Positions 36,726-48,800 of a DNA stretch of 64,000 nucleotides are shown one piece after another. Every line of letters starts with the position of its first letter. The first letter of the stretch is position 1. Below the pieces are notes generated by a model. The model made no database searches. It was given only the letters and a program-made list of their open reading frames with translations, and was not told the origin of the DNA. This DNA comes from Edaphochlamys debaryana. Its lineage: Eukaryota > Chlorophyta > Chlorophyceae > Chlamydomonadales. The stretch spans positions 682,001-746,000 of the forward strand of contig JAEHOE010000021.1 of the NCBI GenBank assembly GCA_016858145.1, given 5' to 3'. The translations under genes and the position numbers were made by a program.

Positions 36726-38109
36726 GGGGCTCGCGGCGGCCGTGGCATCAGACCACTCAGACTCAGCTAGTCTAGTCACTTCTGTGGAAGGGCTTCCTGG
36801 CCGCTGATCGTTGCGGTCTGGTCTGATGGTCTGGTTGAGAGCCCTAGGACATGGCGAGATTACGTCGTCCGTTGTTTGGGCATGGGCACATACAGGCAAC
36901 GCAACGTAGGTCCACGGGGCTTTCGCGGGGCCGGCAGCTCGTGAGGGCGTACTGCGGGGGACGTATCACTTGAGTTGAGGGCCAGCGGCTAAGCGCTGAG
37001 GGGTCGGCTGTGAGACCGGCACAAGAAGTTAGTCTAGGAATGCCGCCGATGTTGGGCTATGCTGCTCTTGTGGGTCAGCCGCTCAGCTGGTGGCACGCTC
37101 GAGCTGAATGGGGCGCGTGGACGGGCCGGTGAACGCTGCAGGCGAGGGGACCTGTTGGCATTGTCTGTCCTCGGTGAGCTGTCTGTTGTTGCGGCTACGG
37201 TAAGGGCCAAGGCCTGACCTGAGCATTGGCTGGAAGGACGCCCATACCGGTGCGTTATGATGGGTGAGGTGATCGTCTTGTGCCCTCGCACTGAACTCGT
37301 CAGGAGAGAGATGCAGGTGTCGACCCAACCCGCAAGCTTTGTAAGGGCCAGAGTCGGGCCAGGGTCGGGCCAGGGATTGTCGGGATCCAGCAAAGCATAT
37401 CTTACGCAAGCGGAGCTCAGGCATGAAACAGATCAGCACATACATAGTACCAAACGTATGAACCTACATGCGCCCATCTGAGATCACTGTCGAGGCTCAC
37501 TGCCCAGCCCTCTCACGCCTGCTGAACCGGCAGCCCCAGCAGCCTCGGCAGGGTGACACTGGCTTGTGCTGTGTTCACACCATGTATAGCTGGCTCCAGT
37601 TGGCCTTTATAATGGTGGCGGCGGCTGCACGCACTATCCGGACTACATTATTTGGCTGGTTCATACATCGTCTGCGTTTCTCTTACTTCACGCTTGGGCC
37701 TCCTGAATGCATGCGGCGGGCAATGATCGGTGGAGGCCGTACAGCAGTTTGTAATTCGTCCGACAGATACAACCTGGGTAAAGCCGTTAAAGCCGCCGGG
37801 GCCTCGTCCTGACGTATGGGACCCAGTAGACCCAGGCCCTTGCAACCCCTCGGCTACTCATAGTTACAACACACTGGGCACAGCCTCTGCACGCACGGCG
37901 GCCTCTATCTGGCAGAGGGGTCATGGCGTATCCAGTGCCGTGGGCACAGCAGGGCGCGTCCCTTGGACCTCACAGCGTCCCCCAATCCCGCCTGCCAGCC
38001 GCAGGGCTCCACCCGCCCCTAGCCAGAAGACGGCGGCGCATTCCACACATACAATTTCACCTTGCGTCTCAATGCCATTTTAGCGCTGCTAACCGCAGCC
38101 GGGTGCAGT
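36726..38109. other. Convergent 3' regions of genes B and DC
   Basis: No gene. Sequence at 37318-37362 resembles the 3' tail of the LINE at 15071-15115 and includes TGTAA at 37340-37344. From about 37550 onward the sequence is the inverted counterpart of 54005-54715 behind gene G. Confidence 0.55.
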
Positions 38110-41100
38110 CTATCCCTCTACTACCAACCCCGATTCCGGTATCCCCAGTAGCCTCCGCGCCCACGCCCCGTCCCCCAGCCCCTCCACCCCTGCCCGCACG
38201 GACTGCAGCCGCCCCCACCACTCCGCTCCCCGCTCCCACACCAGCTCCCCGCCCGCCCCCACGTCGCGGAGGGCCACCAGCACGGGCAGCGCCAGGCCCC
38301 GGACACACACGGGGAACACCTGGGGGCAGGAGGCGGGAAGGCTAAGGTTGAAGCTTGAGAGACCTCAGCTGGGCCCCACAGGAAAGAAGCAGGCCGCTGC
38401 CCCTCCTCCTAAGCCATTCCTGCGCAACGAAACCCAGCCTACCTCGCAGTTTGGGGCAGGGGCTGCCTCTTCGGCCTCTCCGCCCTCCGCCGCTGCCCGC
38501 ACGTCCCTCGCCGCCCCCGCCACACTGCCGTACCCCAGGGCCGACAGCTCCAGGGGCTCTGAGCCTGTGACAAGGGACACACGGAGGCTTGGGTTGAGCA
38601 AACAGTGACCTCGTTTTGTGGGCCACTGTCCCGTTGTCCGTTCTTGGGCCAGATCATTCCCAACCGGAAACCCGCAACCGCCCTGCCGCCCCCACCGTCG
38701 TCCACGCCAGCCCTACCCTCCTGCCCTTACGCCGCCCTGCTGTCCCTGCCTCACCCGCCGCTCCTCTCCTGGGCAGCTTCAGTCCCGGGTACGGCAGCCG
38801 AGCGGCACCCGCCACCAGTGCCCATGCCGCATCGATGCAGGCTCCACCACTCCGCTGGTCCAGCTCCTGCCTTGCCGCCGCGCTGCACCCCTCAAAGCCA
38901 CCCTCCGCGTACGCCTGTGCGTCCCGCGCAGGCAGCACGTAGCCCCCCACCACCCCCAGAGCTTGGCCCCGCCGGAGGGCCCTCGCCGCCACCACCCGCC
39001 CATCGCCCTCCAGCCGTAGGAGGGCTGAGGGCGGGGAGCCCGAAGCGCCTTGGCCCTGCCCCTGCCCCTGCTCAGGCCCCGGCACGGGCCCTTTGGGCAG
39101 AGGGCTGCCCCGGCGTTCTCCCGCAATGCCCAGCACAACGGGGAGGCTGGCGGCGATGAGGGGCTGTAGCTGGGCGGGGGCGCCCGATGCGTCCACCTGG
39201 TCATACGCCGGCATGCTCCTCCAGCCGGGGTGCCGCCCCTCCCACTCCTCTTTCATGCCCTCTGCCGCCGGCGCCAGGTCTGGTGGGAAGACCAGGCCGC
39301 ACACGCGCAGCTCCCGTGGCTGGAGGGGCAGGAGCGGCAGGCGGGGTTCCCAGGGAGCAAGGTGCGAGGGGCTCAGCAGGTGGGCAGGGGGGAGGAGGGT
39401 GGAGCAGGAAGGGTCCGGGTGGGGCCGCGCCTCGCCCCCTGCAGCCGCTGCTTCCCCCAACGCCAGCTGCAGAGGGGGCACCGGCGCAGGCCCGCTGCCC
39501 GGCGCGACGGGAGCGGAGGCGGGGACAGGGCTGGAGGCGAGGGCAGGTGCGGCGCCCGCGGCTGGCGCCTGAAGGGAACCGGCGGGCGGCTGGGCGGCGA
39601 CGGGTGCGGAGGCGGGTGCCGGGCCAACTCGTCGCCAGCCGGCGGCAGCGCGGGGCGGGGCCACCACCACCCTAGGTGCAACACCAGCCCCCGCCGGGGG
39701 CCCTCCGTTGCCCGCTGCACCTTCCTCCCTCCCGGTTCCAGCCGGCTCCGGCCTAGGAGCCCGGGAGCCCCCAGCTGCTCCCGAGCTGCCAGCTGCCTGG
39801 GCCTCTGCCCCTGCCTCCGCAGCGCCGGCCGCAGCGGCCCCCGCTGCGGCCGGCGCTGCCCCCGTGTCTGACCCTCCGTTGAGCCTGCGCCATTTCGGCG
39901 CCTGCGGGGCGGCCTCCGCCGGGCCAGCAGCCTGACCTCCCCGCTTACTGACGCCCCTGCTGGGCCCACCAGCATCTGAGCTTGCCTCGGCTCCACCGCT
40001 GCGCTGTGCGGCGGCCACCGGGCCACCGGGCTCGGGCCCCACCCCAGCCCGCGTCCCGCTGCCATCGGCCGCCCCGCTGGGGTCCGCGCCCGCGCCACCA
40101 CCCGCCGTGCCCAAGCCGGTCCCGTCCGTATCAGGAATCACGACGCGGAAGCCATAGGTACGGAGGGCGGGCGCGGCTGCGCCGTCACCAGACCCCGTGC
40201 CGCCTGCGCCCGTGCCCTCACGGCCGCTGACCTGAGGGCCCTGCTGACCTCCGGGCGTCGGTGCGGCAGGAATGGGCCACAGCCGGATGGCCAGGTGTCG
40301 CTGACCCAAGCTCAGCCCGCACGGGAGGGTCATGAGGGTGCGGGTGATGTTGCTGAAGCCCCTCTGGCGCTTGCCTCCCAGCCACCTGGGGCCCAGGGTC
40401 AGGACGGGGGGAGTAGGTTAGGGACCGGAGTAGGATGGAAGGTCAGTCTCAGCGTCAAGGGAGCTGCTGTGTCCCAGGTAGGTTAGGGACCGGTGTAAGG
40501 TCAAGGGACCCTGATCCTCTGGCGGCACAGGAAGGCAACGGCATGCTCGGGGCTTGAATGCACGCACACAGCGATCGCGCTCCCCTTCAGGCAGAGGACA
40601 GATGACAGGCTCACCACTTGCCGTCAGACGCCCGATAGATAAGCATGGCCTGAGGACGCACGCGGGCAGAAGCAGGGGAGCAGCAGGCAAGCGGTAGGGA
40701 AGCAGCAGTGATACAACGCGCCGATGCAGAGCCTCGCAGACACAGGGCCCTCGATCTCCCGCAGCTACCACCGTTTGCATTCCGCCGCCGCTCACCGGGT
40801 GGCTCTGCGACGTGTCTCCACCAGGAGCCAGCAGCACCTCGAACAGGTTCCGGGCGGCCTGCATGCCGGGCGACGGCGCGGCGTCCTCGGGCGGACCCGC
40901 CAGGCCAAACAGGGCCAAGACGCGAGGGTCCCGCACCCCGCCCGACGCCCTGCGCATAAGCTCCAGCCACCCCTCCCGCTGCTGGACCGCAGGCCAGGCA
41001 AGCTCCACCTCGCCGGGGCGCAGCCCACCACGCCCCGGCTCCGGAGCTCCAGGGCTGCGGTCAGGCCCTTGCCCGCTGGCCCCTGCGCTCGCAGCCCGCG

Positions 41101-42466
41101 CCGTCCCCTGGACGGCGCCGGCGTTGCTCGGGCCTGTGCCCGCGCCGCCGCCGCCACCGGTCTAAAGCGCAGGTGCGGGTGACGGCTGCCGCCCCGCGGG
41201 CTGCGGAGGTGCAGCGCCGCCTGCACTCGCAAGCCCAGCTGACCGCGTGGCGTTACCCTGGCGGACACGTGCCGCCGTGCCGCCAGCCGCCTCCGCAGCT
41301 TCCGCCGCCGCCTCAGCAGGGCGCGCGTCCGTACCAGGACCCGCGGGATTCGGATCCAGGATGCGGATGCCGTACGTGCGCAGGGGCTCTCCGGCCGGGC
41401 CGGTCGGCGTATCGGGCATGGGAAAGATTCGGAACCACACGTCCGCCTCCCCCAGCTTGCGGCGGGCCGCCGTGACGTACGGCACCACGTGCTGCCGTAC
41501 GAAGTGCCCGAAGCCCCGATTGTTCTTTCCACCCATCCGCCTGAATAGGGGATTCATGGATGAGTCATATCTCGGCCATCCTAACGCCGCAGGCACGGCG
41601 TGCGATCATGGCAGCACCCTTCATCAGCATGAACAGACTCACCATGCCTCGCCCGAGGTAAGCCTTCGGTACAACAGCATCACCTGCAGACACGGGCAAG
41701 AAACCAAGTGATCAGGTCTCGCAGACCGACGCGGACCGACGCGTCTCAGTAAGTACGGCGGCCAGTCCCGCAGAAATAAGGATGAAGCGAGGGATCAGCT
41801 AGCACCCGATGACTAGCAGTACAGCCGACAGGCTGTTGTGCCTAAGCCGTACTCCGCGAAAACAGTTATCAGGCAGATGTCAGATCAGTGCCGCGGCACT
41901 ACACAGGCCCCAAGCGCGCTCACCGGGTGGCTGCGGGAGGTGTCTCCATCCGGCGCCAGGGCAACCTCGAAGCCCCAGCTGCTTTCGGCCCTGGACCTGA
42001 GCCCAAAGCTGCCCCACTGCTCCTTGAGCACGCACAGCACGTAGTCCTCCTGGTTGCCCTTGGCCCACTTCACCCTCACCCCCTCTGGGGGCATGCCGCC
42101 TCCGCTGCCACTGGCTTCATCATCGCTGCTACTGCTGCTACTGCTGCTACTGCCGCTGCTGCTGCCGCTGCCGCCGCCGGGATCACTTGGGCCCTGGCCC
42201 CGGCTGCGGCCCGCGGCGCGGCTGGGCACGCTGGTACCGCGGCCCGAGCCCCTGCCCACGCCGCGGCCCGAAACGCCAGGCTCTGTACCCGCGGGCCCGG
42301 CCGCTGCTGCGGCCCCGGCCCCAGGGCCGCGCACGGGGCCTGTGGGCTGATCCCGCGCCGGCGGCTCCTGCTTGGTTGGCGCAGCCGCAGTGTCTGAGTC
42401 ATCGGAGCTGCTGATGCTGATCACGCTGTGCCGCCGTGTCGGCGCGCCCTGCACACCGTCGCCCAA
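38110..42466 (-). pseudogene. Cluster gene DC: two type II modules plus SET-like domain (in-frame stop, no start)
   Basis: Exons: 42466-41924 (5' end open), 41683-41643, 41540-40796, 40649-40615, 40385-38755, 38564-38443, 38319-38110. The first part has HSVISISSSDDSD, a Ser-rich tract and a module with WGFEVALAPDGDTSRSHP, micro-exon VMLLYRRLTSGEAW, and RGFGHFVRQHVVPY. A TAG at 41162-41164 interrupts the exon. The same frame and exon then continue into a second module: LFEVLLAPGGDTSQSHP, micro-exon AMLIYRASDGKW, then RGFSNITRTL and LRTYGFRVVIP. The C-terminal third is SET-like: GDGRVVAARALRRGQALG, APNCE and VALRDVGAGGELVWERG. The two-module plus SET plan matches gene G. No ATG lies upstream; the 5' end stops at a hexanucleotide repeat. 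The TAG might be bypassed by splicing at ctttag, but no donor was found. Confidence 0.7.
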
Positions 42467-42478
42467 GCCGCCAGCGCT

Positions 42479-42548
42479 AACGGCAGCGGCAGCGGCAGCG
42501 GCAGCGGCAGCGGCAGCGGCAGCGGCAGCGGCAGCGGCAGCGGCAGCA
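42479..42548. repeat. (GGCAGC)n microsatellite at the DC/E junction
   Basis: About eleven perfect hexamers (cggcag) lie exactly where the homology of gene E's tail stops and the open frame of gene DC begins. Confidence 0.9.
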
Positions 42549-42783
42549 GAACGTGTGGCCCTCCAGAAGCGGCCAAACCGCCTCCGCCGCTGCCCACGCC
42601 ACTGCCTGCGCCCGCGCCGCTGCCTCCGCCGCTGCCTCCACCGCCTCTGCCTCGGCCTCCGCCGCTGCCTCCGCCTCCGCCGCCTCCGCTGCCTCCTCCT
42701 CTTCCGCCAATGCCTCCGCCGCCCCAGCCGCTGCCTCCGCCGCGGTCTCCGCCGTGGCGGCCGCTGCCTCCGCCGCCTCCGCG

Positions 42784-44511
42784 TTAGCTCCTGCCTCGGC
42801 CTCCGCCGCCGTCGCCGCTGCCCCCGCTGTCACCGGAGGTGCCAGTGCTAGCGGCATCGGTGGTATCGGCGGAGCGCGGGTCCGTGCTTTGGGAAGAGGT
42901 TGTGTCGCCGTCGCCTCCGCCCTCGGCAGGGAGGACTCGGGACAGGTCTGGCCCTATGACGAAGCCCTGGGTGTCGGTGACCTTGAAACCAAACACGCGC
43001 AGGGCAGGCTGTGCTGCGCCGCCGCCGGCCCCTGCGCTCGTTCCCGCCTCCCCGCCAGCACCAGAGCCCCCATCTGCTCCAGCGGCCGAGCCCGCCGCCG
43101 GTCCGTTGCCAGGCGCCTGGGCAGCCGGCAGGGGCCAGATGTGGAAGCGCAGTGGGCGCTGCCCCAGCTGCAAGTGGCTCAGGTACTGGTTGACCATGTG
43201 GCGGAACCCGCGAGCGCCCTCGCCGCCAAACCACCTGCGTTGGGCGTGGTATGCAGAGTTAGGAGCTGCGGGTAGGTGTTGGTGCCGAGACGCAACATCA
43301 GATTTGCCCGGTGTAAGTGTGCTCATCTGTTAGTGCTCAAGCCCCAGGGGCTAAGCGCACGGAGCACCACATACAAATCGCTTCGCTCACCATGTGTTGC
43401 TGTGTTGCTTGCCTTTCTTGGGTTTCACCATCACCTGAGGGACCAGGACCGTGCAAGCGGTCAAGCAGGGACTTGCTCTCAACGAAAGCCGGCTGTGGCA
43501 AGCAAAGCGTTACTTGACGGCAGACGCGTCCACCAATGGGCCCCATGCGTGCAGACACAAGCGCCATCCGGCCCTCCCAGCACCAACTTTGCAGCCAACC
43601 GCCGGGTGGCTGTGGGAGACGTCGCCGTGGGGTGCCAGGGCGATCTCGAACTCAACCCGGGCAGGGCCCGCCGCCGCTTCCCCCGCGGCCCTGCCCCTGC
43701 CCCTGCCTCTGCCCCGGTTGCTGTTGCCTCGACCGCGCCCCCCGCCCCGGCCCGCGCCTTCGTTGGCTTCGACCTGGGGTACCCCCAGGCTAGCGCCTTG
43801 CCCCGTTGTGATGTGGATGACTCGCCTCGTCTGCTCGACTGGAGACCAACTGAGCTTGAGCCCGCCCTCAGGCTCGGCGGCCAAGGCAGCCGCTGCGAGC
43901 CCCTGGCCCCCGCCGCCCCCGCCGGCTCCTGCCGCCCCCGCTGCGCCTGCCGCCCCCGCTGCGCCTGCCGCCCCCGCTGCCCCTGCCGACCCTGCTGCCT
44001 CAGCTGCCTCCTGGGCCCCGGTCAACTCGTCCTCAGCGCCGCTTGGTTCAGCGGCAGGTCCTTGCCCCGAGGCTCCCCCGCCGTTTGCGATGTCGCCAGC
44101 GCCCGCGGCTGGTGAGGCCTCAGCCTCTCCGCTGCCCCCGCCTGACGCCCCCTGCAACGGCGGATCAGGGTCGGCTGCAGCTTGGGCGGGAGTGGCAGGC
44201 GCCGGCGAGTCGCCAGCGGGTGGGGGGCTGGCTTTCGCCTGCTCCTGTTGATCACCGGGGGAAGCACCTGCTGTCCTCCGGCGCTTGGCGGGGGGACAGT
44301 CTGCGGCCGCCTCCGCAGCGTCCTGATCCGCGCCGTGCGCCCCGCCGCCCGATGAGGCGCCGGCCGCGCCATCCAAGTCCGCGACTGCCAGCCCGGCAGA
44401 CTCTTCGGGAGGTGGCGGCTGCGCTTCCGGGGCCCCTGGGCCAGCTTCCATAGGGCAGTGGTTCGCGGGTGTTGAGGCGGGTCCGCGCGCTCCCTCCACA
44501 GGCCCTTGCAT
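42784..44511 (-). pseudogene. Cluster gene E: degenerate copy of gene F
   Basis: Exons by analogy with F: 44511-43603, 43434-43391, 43234-42784. It is nearly identical to F over this range: NLS-like PAKRRRTAG, RG-rich tract, VEFEIALAPHGDVSHSHP, micro-exon VMVKPKKGKQHSNTW, then ARGFRHMVNQYLSHL and LRVFGFKVTDTQG. Three defects separate it from F. The first in-frame ATG of F is absent. The exon 1 donor CACCCG|GTGAGG of F is CACCCGGCGG here, a 5-bp loss. The CAA codon of F after RGKS is TAA here (42784-42786), removing the coiled coil. Homologous Gly-rich sequence continues beyond the stop to the hexamer repeat at 42548. A short module-only product is conceivable only if an alternative donor is used. 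Confidence 0.75.
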
Positions 44512-45105
44512 CGAGCCCGGGCGGCCCAGATCGCCGCCCAAACCGCTGCGGATGGCCGCTGGACAGTCAACCAGGCTCTCAAGCTCTGGGCGCGGGAGAT
44601 GGACAAGTAGCCCGCGCAGATGTTGCTTGGCTTGCAGCTTCGTCAATAACCCCGTTAGCTAGTTATTACAATCTGCAACATGCGACTTTATCCATGATCG
44701 TGGTGTCTGTGCATAGAGGTGCTCCTTGGCGCAAATACACTTGCGTTTTCGGACACTTGGGTTTTCGGGCTCTCGGGCACAGCGTATGCTCAAGTCCTGG
44801 TATAACGCTTGTGGTTTGGTGTACGCGCGTGATGGTGCACGCGTGATCGGGCTGTGCGGTTGATGCTCCCTTTCTGGCTGGGACCGCCTCACCAGTACGT
44901 GCTGCTGCGTCCATTGCTACGCCCAGCCACATGACCTCGCTAGCTTGTGGCGGGGTGACAGACTGCCTTCCATCCATCGACTCGGCGGGCTTTTGTTCAC
45001 TGCAGCGCTTCCAGAGTCTATGTCCCTGAACGAGTCGAACTAACCCGGGAGCGCAGTTCCAGGCTGCCCTAGCTGCGATCTGGCGGCAGCCCAGCCTTCT
45101 CCGCC
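44512..45105. promoter_or_regulatory. Duplicated copy of the F/G divergent promoter
   Basis: This stretch is closely similar to 48801-49368, the intergenic region between genes F and G, and is bounded by the starts of E (-) and of a truncated G copy (+). Confidence 0.6.
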
Positions 45106-45204
45106 ATGGATGGAGCCTCACACGCGCTCTCTGCCGGAGGTGCCCCCCTCGCAGCCCCCGTGCCAGCTGCATGCAGTCTGGGTGGTGGAGACTCGGTGGG
45201 CTAA
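45106..45204 (+). pseudogene. Truncated copy of the gene G start
   Basis: ATG at 45106 with the same ccgccATGGATGG context as G. The first residues, MDGASHA then CSLGGGDS, match G before TAA at 45202. Homology ends here and the sequence joins the 3' region of gene F, marking a duplication boundary. Confidence 0.75.
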
Positions 45205-45695
45205 TCCCTAAGCGAGGGGAGTATGCACAGCTGGTCGCTGGCCCCAGCAGGCGTTTTGCCGCGGCGAGGCGCTGCCGATCTCGTGCCCGGGGTTTCGGAG
45301 GGGAAGCGTTTTTTGATGGCTTCTTCGCCCTTTGACTGACAGCAACCCGCCAGCGCGCCGCGTCCCCGCTCACTCGGCTCGTCGCTCGTGGACGGAGCTC
45401 CGATCATTGTGTTGGTGACCCGCCAGCACCGCTTGCCTTTGCGAGCTCACGCAGGCGGAGGGTGGGGGGAGATGGCAGGGGGCCGGGGCCCGGGGGCCGG
45501 CGCTGTGCCTCGCTTGCTTGACAACGGTGGCAGGTCGCCGTCTGGGTCCCATGCTTTCTGCTCTCATTCTGCCTGCGTGCTTCGCAACGTCCCTCCTGCT
45601 TGCTCGCGAGTATCCGGGCGGGTTGTGTATGTCAGCGCCAACTCCCAACGCTGGGCCCCTACCGCCGCTCGGCTTCCCTCTCCCACTCCCTCTCC

Positions 45696-48600
45696 CTACG
45701 CCCCGCTCGGCCCCTCGCCCTCGCTCCTACCCTCTCCGTGCTCCTGCCCCTGCCCGCCCCCCTGCCCGCGTGACCCCAGCAACCGCAGCGTTGAGCACAG
45801 GCCCCGATACTCCGCCTCCGCCGCCGCCCTTGCCTGCCTCTCACGGGCCGCCTCCGCACCCGCCCCCGCCGCCTCTGCCCGCGCCGCCGCCGCCTCCGCC
45901 AGCGCTGCCTCCAGCTGCGCCGCCAGCTCCGCCGCCCGCCGCCGCTCCGCCGCCAGCGCCGCCGCCGCCGCCACCGCCCGCGCCCGCTCTGCCGCCGCCT
46001 CTTCCCGTGCCCGCGCCACCCGACCGTGCGCCGCTGCCAGCGATGCCGTCAGCGATGCCACGGCGTCGGCTGCAGCCCGGGCTGCCGCAGCCTCCGCTTC
46101 CGCTTCCGCCGCGGGATCCCTCGCCGCTGCCGCAGTGGCGTCGGCTGCGGCGGCAGGTGCAGGAGCTGCGGCCGCGACGGAGGTGCTGGCGACGGCGTCA
46201 GCGGCATCAGCGGCGTCAGCGGCGCCGTCAGCGGCATCAGCGGCGGCAAGGGCGCCGTCAGCGGCATCGACGGCGGCAAGGGCGCCGTCAGCGGAGTCCT
46301 CGGCGGCGGCAAGGGCGCCGACCGGGGCCGTGTGCGCTGGCGCGAGGGCAGCAGCGGCAGTAGCTGGGCTGAGCGTACCGCCGGCGGCTGTCCGGGCTGC
46401 AGCGGGACCTGCACCTGCCGCTGATTTTGCCTGCTGGGCCTGGGCCTGGGCCTGGGCCGACGCCGCACGGGCCTGCGCCCCCACCGCCGGCTGCTCCTGC
46501 CTCCCCGCCGCCGGCGCGTGTGCGGGCGCAGAGGCGGCGGCCCCGCCGACGGGCTCAGACACTGCAAGCGGGGCAGTCCGTGGCAGGGAGGCGGCGGCAC
46601 CTCCGGTCCCTGTCGGCGCCGACGGGTTGGGGGCCACGGGGCGCCAGCCCTGCCGTGCGCCCGTGCGTGCGCCCACTTGCGTGGGAGCGGGGCCAGAGTC
46701 CGGAGGGCAGGGAGGCCCACCCCCCTGAGAGCCGCTGACCTCACTTGACCCTACTTCGCCTCCCGCTTCCCTTCCAGAGCCGGATGGAGCCAGGTGGCCC
46801 CCACCAGGCCCAATGCCTCTGGCGCCCCGCTGGCCTCCTGCCGCGCCCGCATGCATTGCGGCTTCACCGCCTCCGCCGCTGCCCACGCCCCTGCCTACGC
46901 CTGGGCCGCCGCTGCCTCCGCCGCTGCCTCCGCCGCTGCCTCCGCCGCCTCCGCCGGTGCCTCCGCCGCCTCCGCCACTGCCTCCGCCGCCTCCGCCGCC
47001 TCCGCGTTGGCTTTTGCCTCGGCCTCCGCCGCCGTCGCCGCTGCCCCCGCTGTCACCAGAGGTGCCAGTGCTAGCGGCATCGGTGGTATCGGCGGAGCGC
47101 GGGTCCGTGCTTAGGGAAGAGGTTGTGTCGCCGTCGCCTTCGCCCTCGGCAGGGAGGACTCGGGACAGGTCTGGCCCTATGACGAAGCCCTGGGTGTCGG
47201 TGACCTTGAAACCAAACACGCGCAGGGCAGGCTGTGCTGCGCCGCGGCCGGCCCCTGCGCTCGTTCCCGCCTCCCCGCCAGCACCAGAGCCCCCATCTGC
47301 TCCAGCGGCCGAGCCCGCCGCCGGTCCGTTGCCAGGCGCCTGGGCAGCCGGCAGGGGCCAGATGTGGAAGCGCAGTGGGCGCTGCCCCAGCTGCAAGTGG
47401 CTCAGGTACTGGTTGACCATGTGGCGGAACCCGCGAGCGCCCTTGCCGCCAAACCACCTGCGTTGGGCGTGGTATGCGGTTTTAGGAGCTGCGGGTGGTG
47501 CTGCGAAGTGCCGGGCCAAACATGTAGCACAAGTTTTGTCCAGCGGGACTGGGCTGACGTGTTGGTACCCAAGGCCCACGGGTGCACGCACGGAGCCTTT
47601 TAGAGCAGGTAGCTCACCATATGTTGCTCTGTCGTGATTCCTTCTTGGGTTTCACCATCACCTGAGGGACCAGGACCGTGCAAGCGGTCAAGCAGGGACT
47701 TGCTCTCAACGAAAGCCGGCTGTGGCAAGCAACGACGTAACTTGACGGCAGAAGCGTCTACCAATAGGCCCCATGCGCGCAGCCGGTAGCTCCCATCCTG
47801 CCCTCCCAGAGCCAACTGCCGCCAACCGCCTCACCGGGTGGCTGAGGGAGACGTCGCCGTGGGGTGCCAGGGCGATCTCGAACTCAACCCGGGCGGGGCC
47901 CGCCGCCGCTTCCCCCGCGGCCCTGCCTCTGCCCCTGCCTCTGCCCCGGCTGCTGTTGCCTCGACCGCGCCCCCCGCCCCGGCCCGCGCCTTCGTTGGCT
48001 TCGACCTGTGGTACCCCCAGGCTAGCGCCTTGCCCCGGTGGGACGTAGCCTAGTACAGTAGCGCACTGCCACGTTGTGATGTGGATGACTCGCCTCGTCT
48101 GCTCGACTGGAGACCAACTGAGCTTGAGCCCGCCCTCAGGCTCGGCGGCCAAGGCAGCCGCTGCGAGCCCCTGGCCCCCGCCGCCCCCGAAATTGGGCAC
48201 GCCAGCTCCTGCCGCCCCCGCTGCGCCTGCCGCCCCCGCTGCGCCTGCCGCCTCCGCCTGGGCCCCGTTCCTCCCGTCCTCAGCGCCGCTTGGTTCAGCG
48301 GCAGGTCCTTGCCCCGAGGCTCCCCCGCCGTTTGCGATGTCGCCAGCGCCCGCGGCTGGTGAGGCCTCAGCCTCTCCGCTGCCCCCGCCTGACGCCCCCT
48401 GCACCGGCGGATCAGGGTCGGCTGCAGCCTGGGCGGGAGTGGCAGGCGCCGGCGAGTCGCCAGCGGGTGGGGGGCTGGCTTTCGCCTGCTCCTGTTGATC
48501 ACCGGGGGAAGCACCTGCTGTCCTCCGGCGCTTGGCGGGGGGACAGTCTGCGGCCGCCTCCGCAGCGTCCTGATCCGCGCCGTGCGCCCCGCCGCCCGAT

Positions 48601-48800
48601 GAGGCGCCGGCCGCGCCATCCAAGTCCGCGACTGCCAGCCCGGCAGACTCTTCGGGAGGTGGCGGCTGGGCTTCCGGGGCCCCTGGGCCAGCTTCCATAG
48701 GGCAGTGGTTCGTGGGTGTTGAGGCGGGTCCGCGCGCTCCCTCCACAGGCCCTCGCATCGAGCCCGGGCGGCCCAGATCGCCGCCCGAGCCTGCCTGCAT
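45696..48800 (-). CDS. Cluster gene F: type II module plus coiled coil
   Basis: Exons: 48800-47835, 47661-47618, 47457-45696, giving 923 aa in consistent phase. The start is the first in-frame ATG; a second at 48758 is possible. The N-terminus has the NLS-like PAKRRRTAG, a long Ala/Gly/Pro linker, KLSWSPVEQTRRVIHITT and an RG-rich run. VEFEIALAPHGDVSLSHP closes exon 1. The 44-nt micro-exon encodes VMVKPKKESRQSNIW. Exon 3 begins WFGGKGARGFRHMVNQYLSH, then FHIWPLPAAQ and LRVFGFKVTDTQGFVIGPDL. A Gly-rich region, an Ala/Asp repeat region and a coiled coil ([21 protein letters not shown]) follow, related to gene A's tail. It is transcribed divergently from G. Function unknown; intact in this sequence. 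Confidence 0.75.

Noticed and set aside
45388..46728. 446-codon + strand open frame
   Set aside because: Antisense to the coiled-coil exon of gene F; Ala/Pro-rich translation is a composition effect of GC-rich codons.
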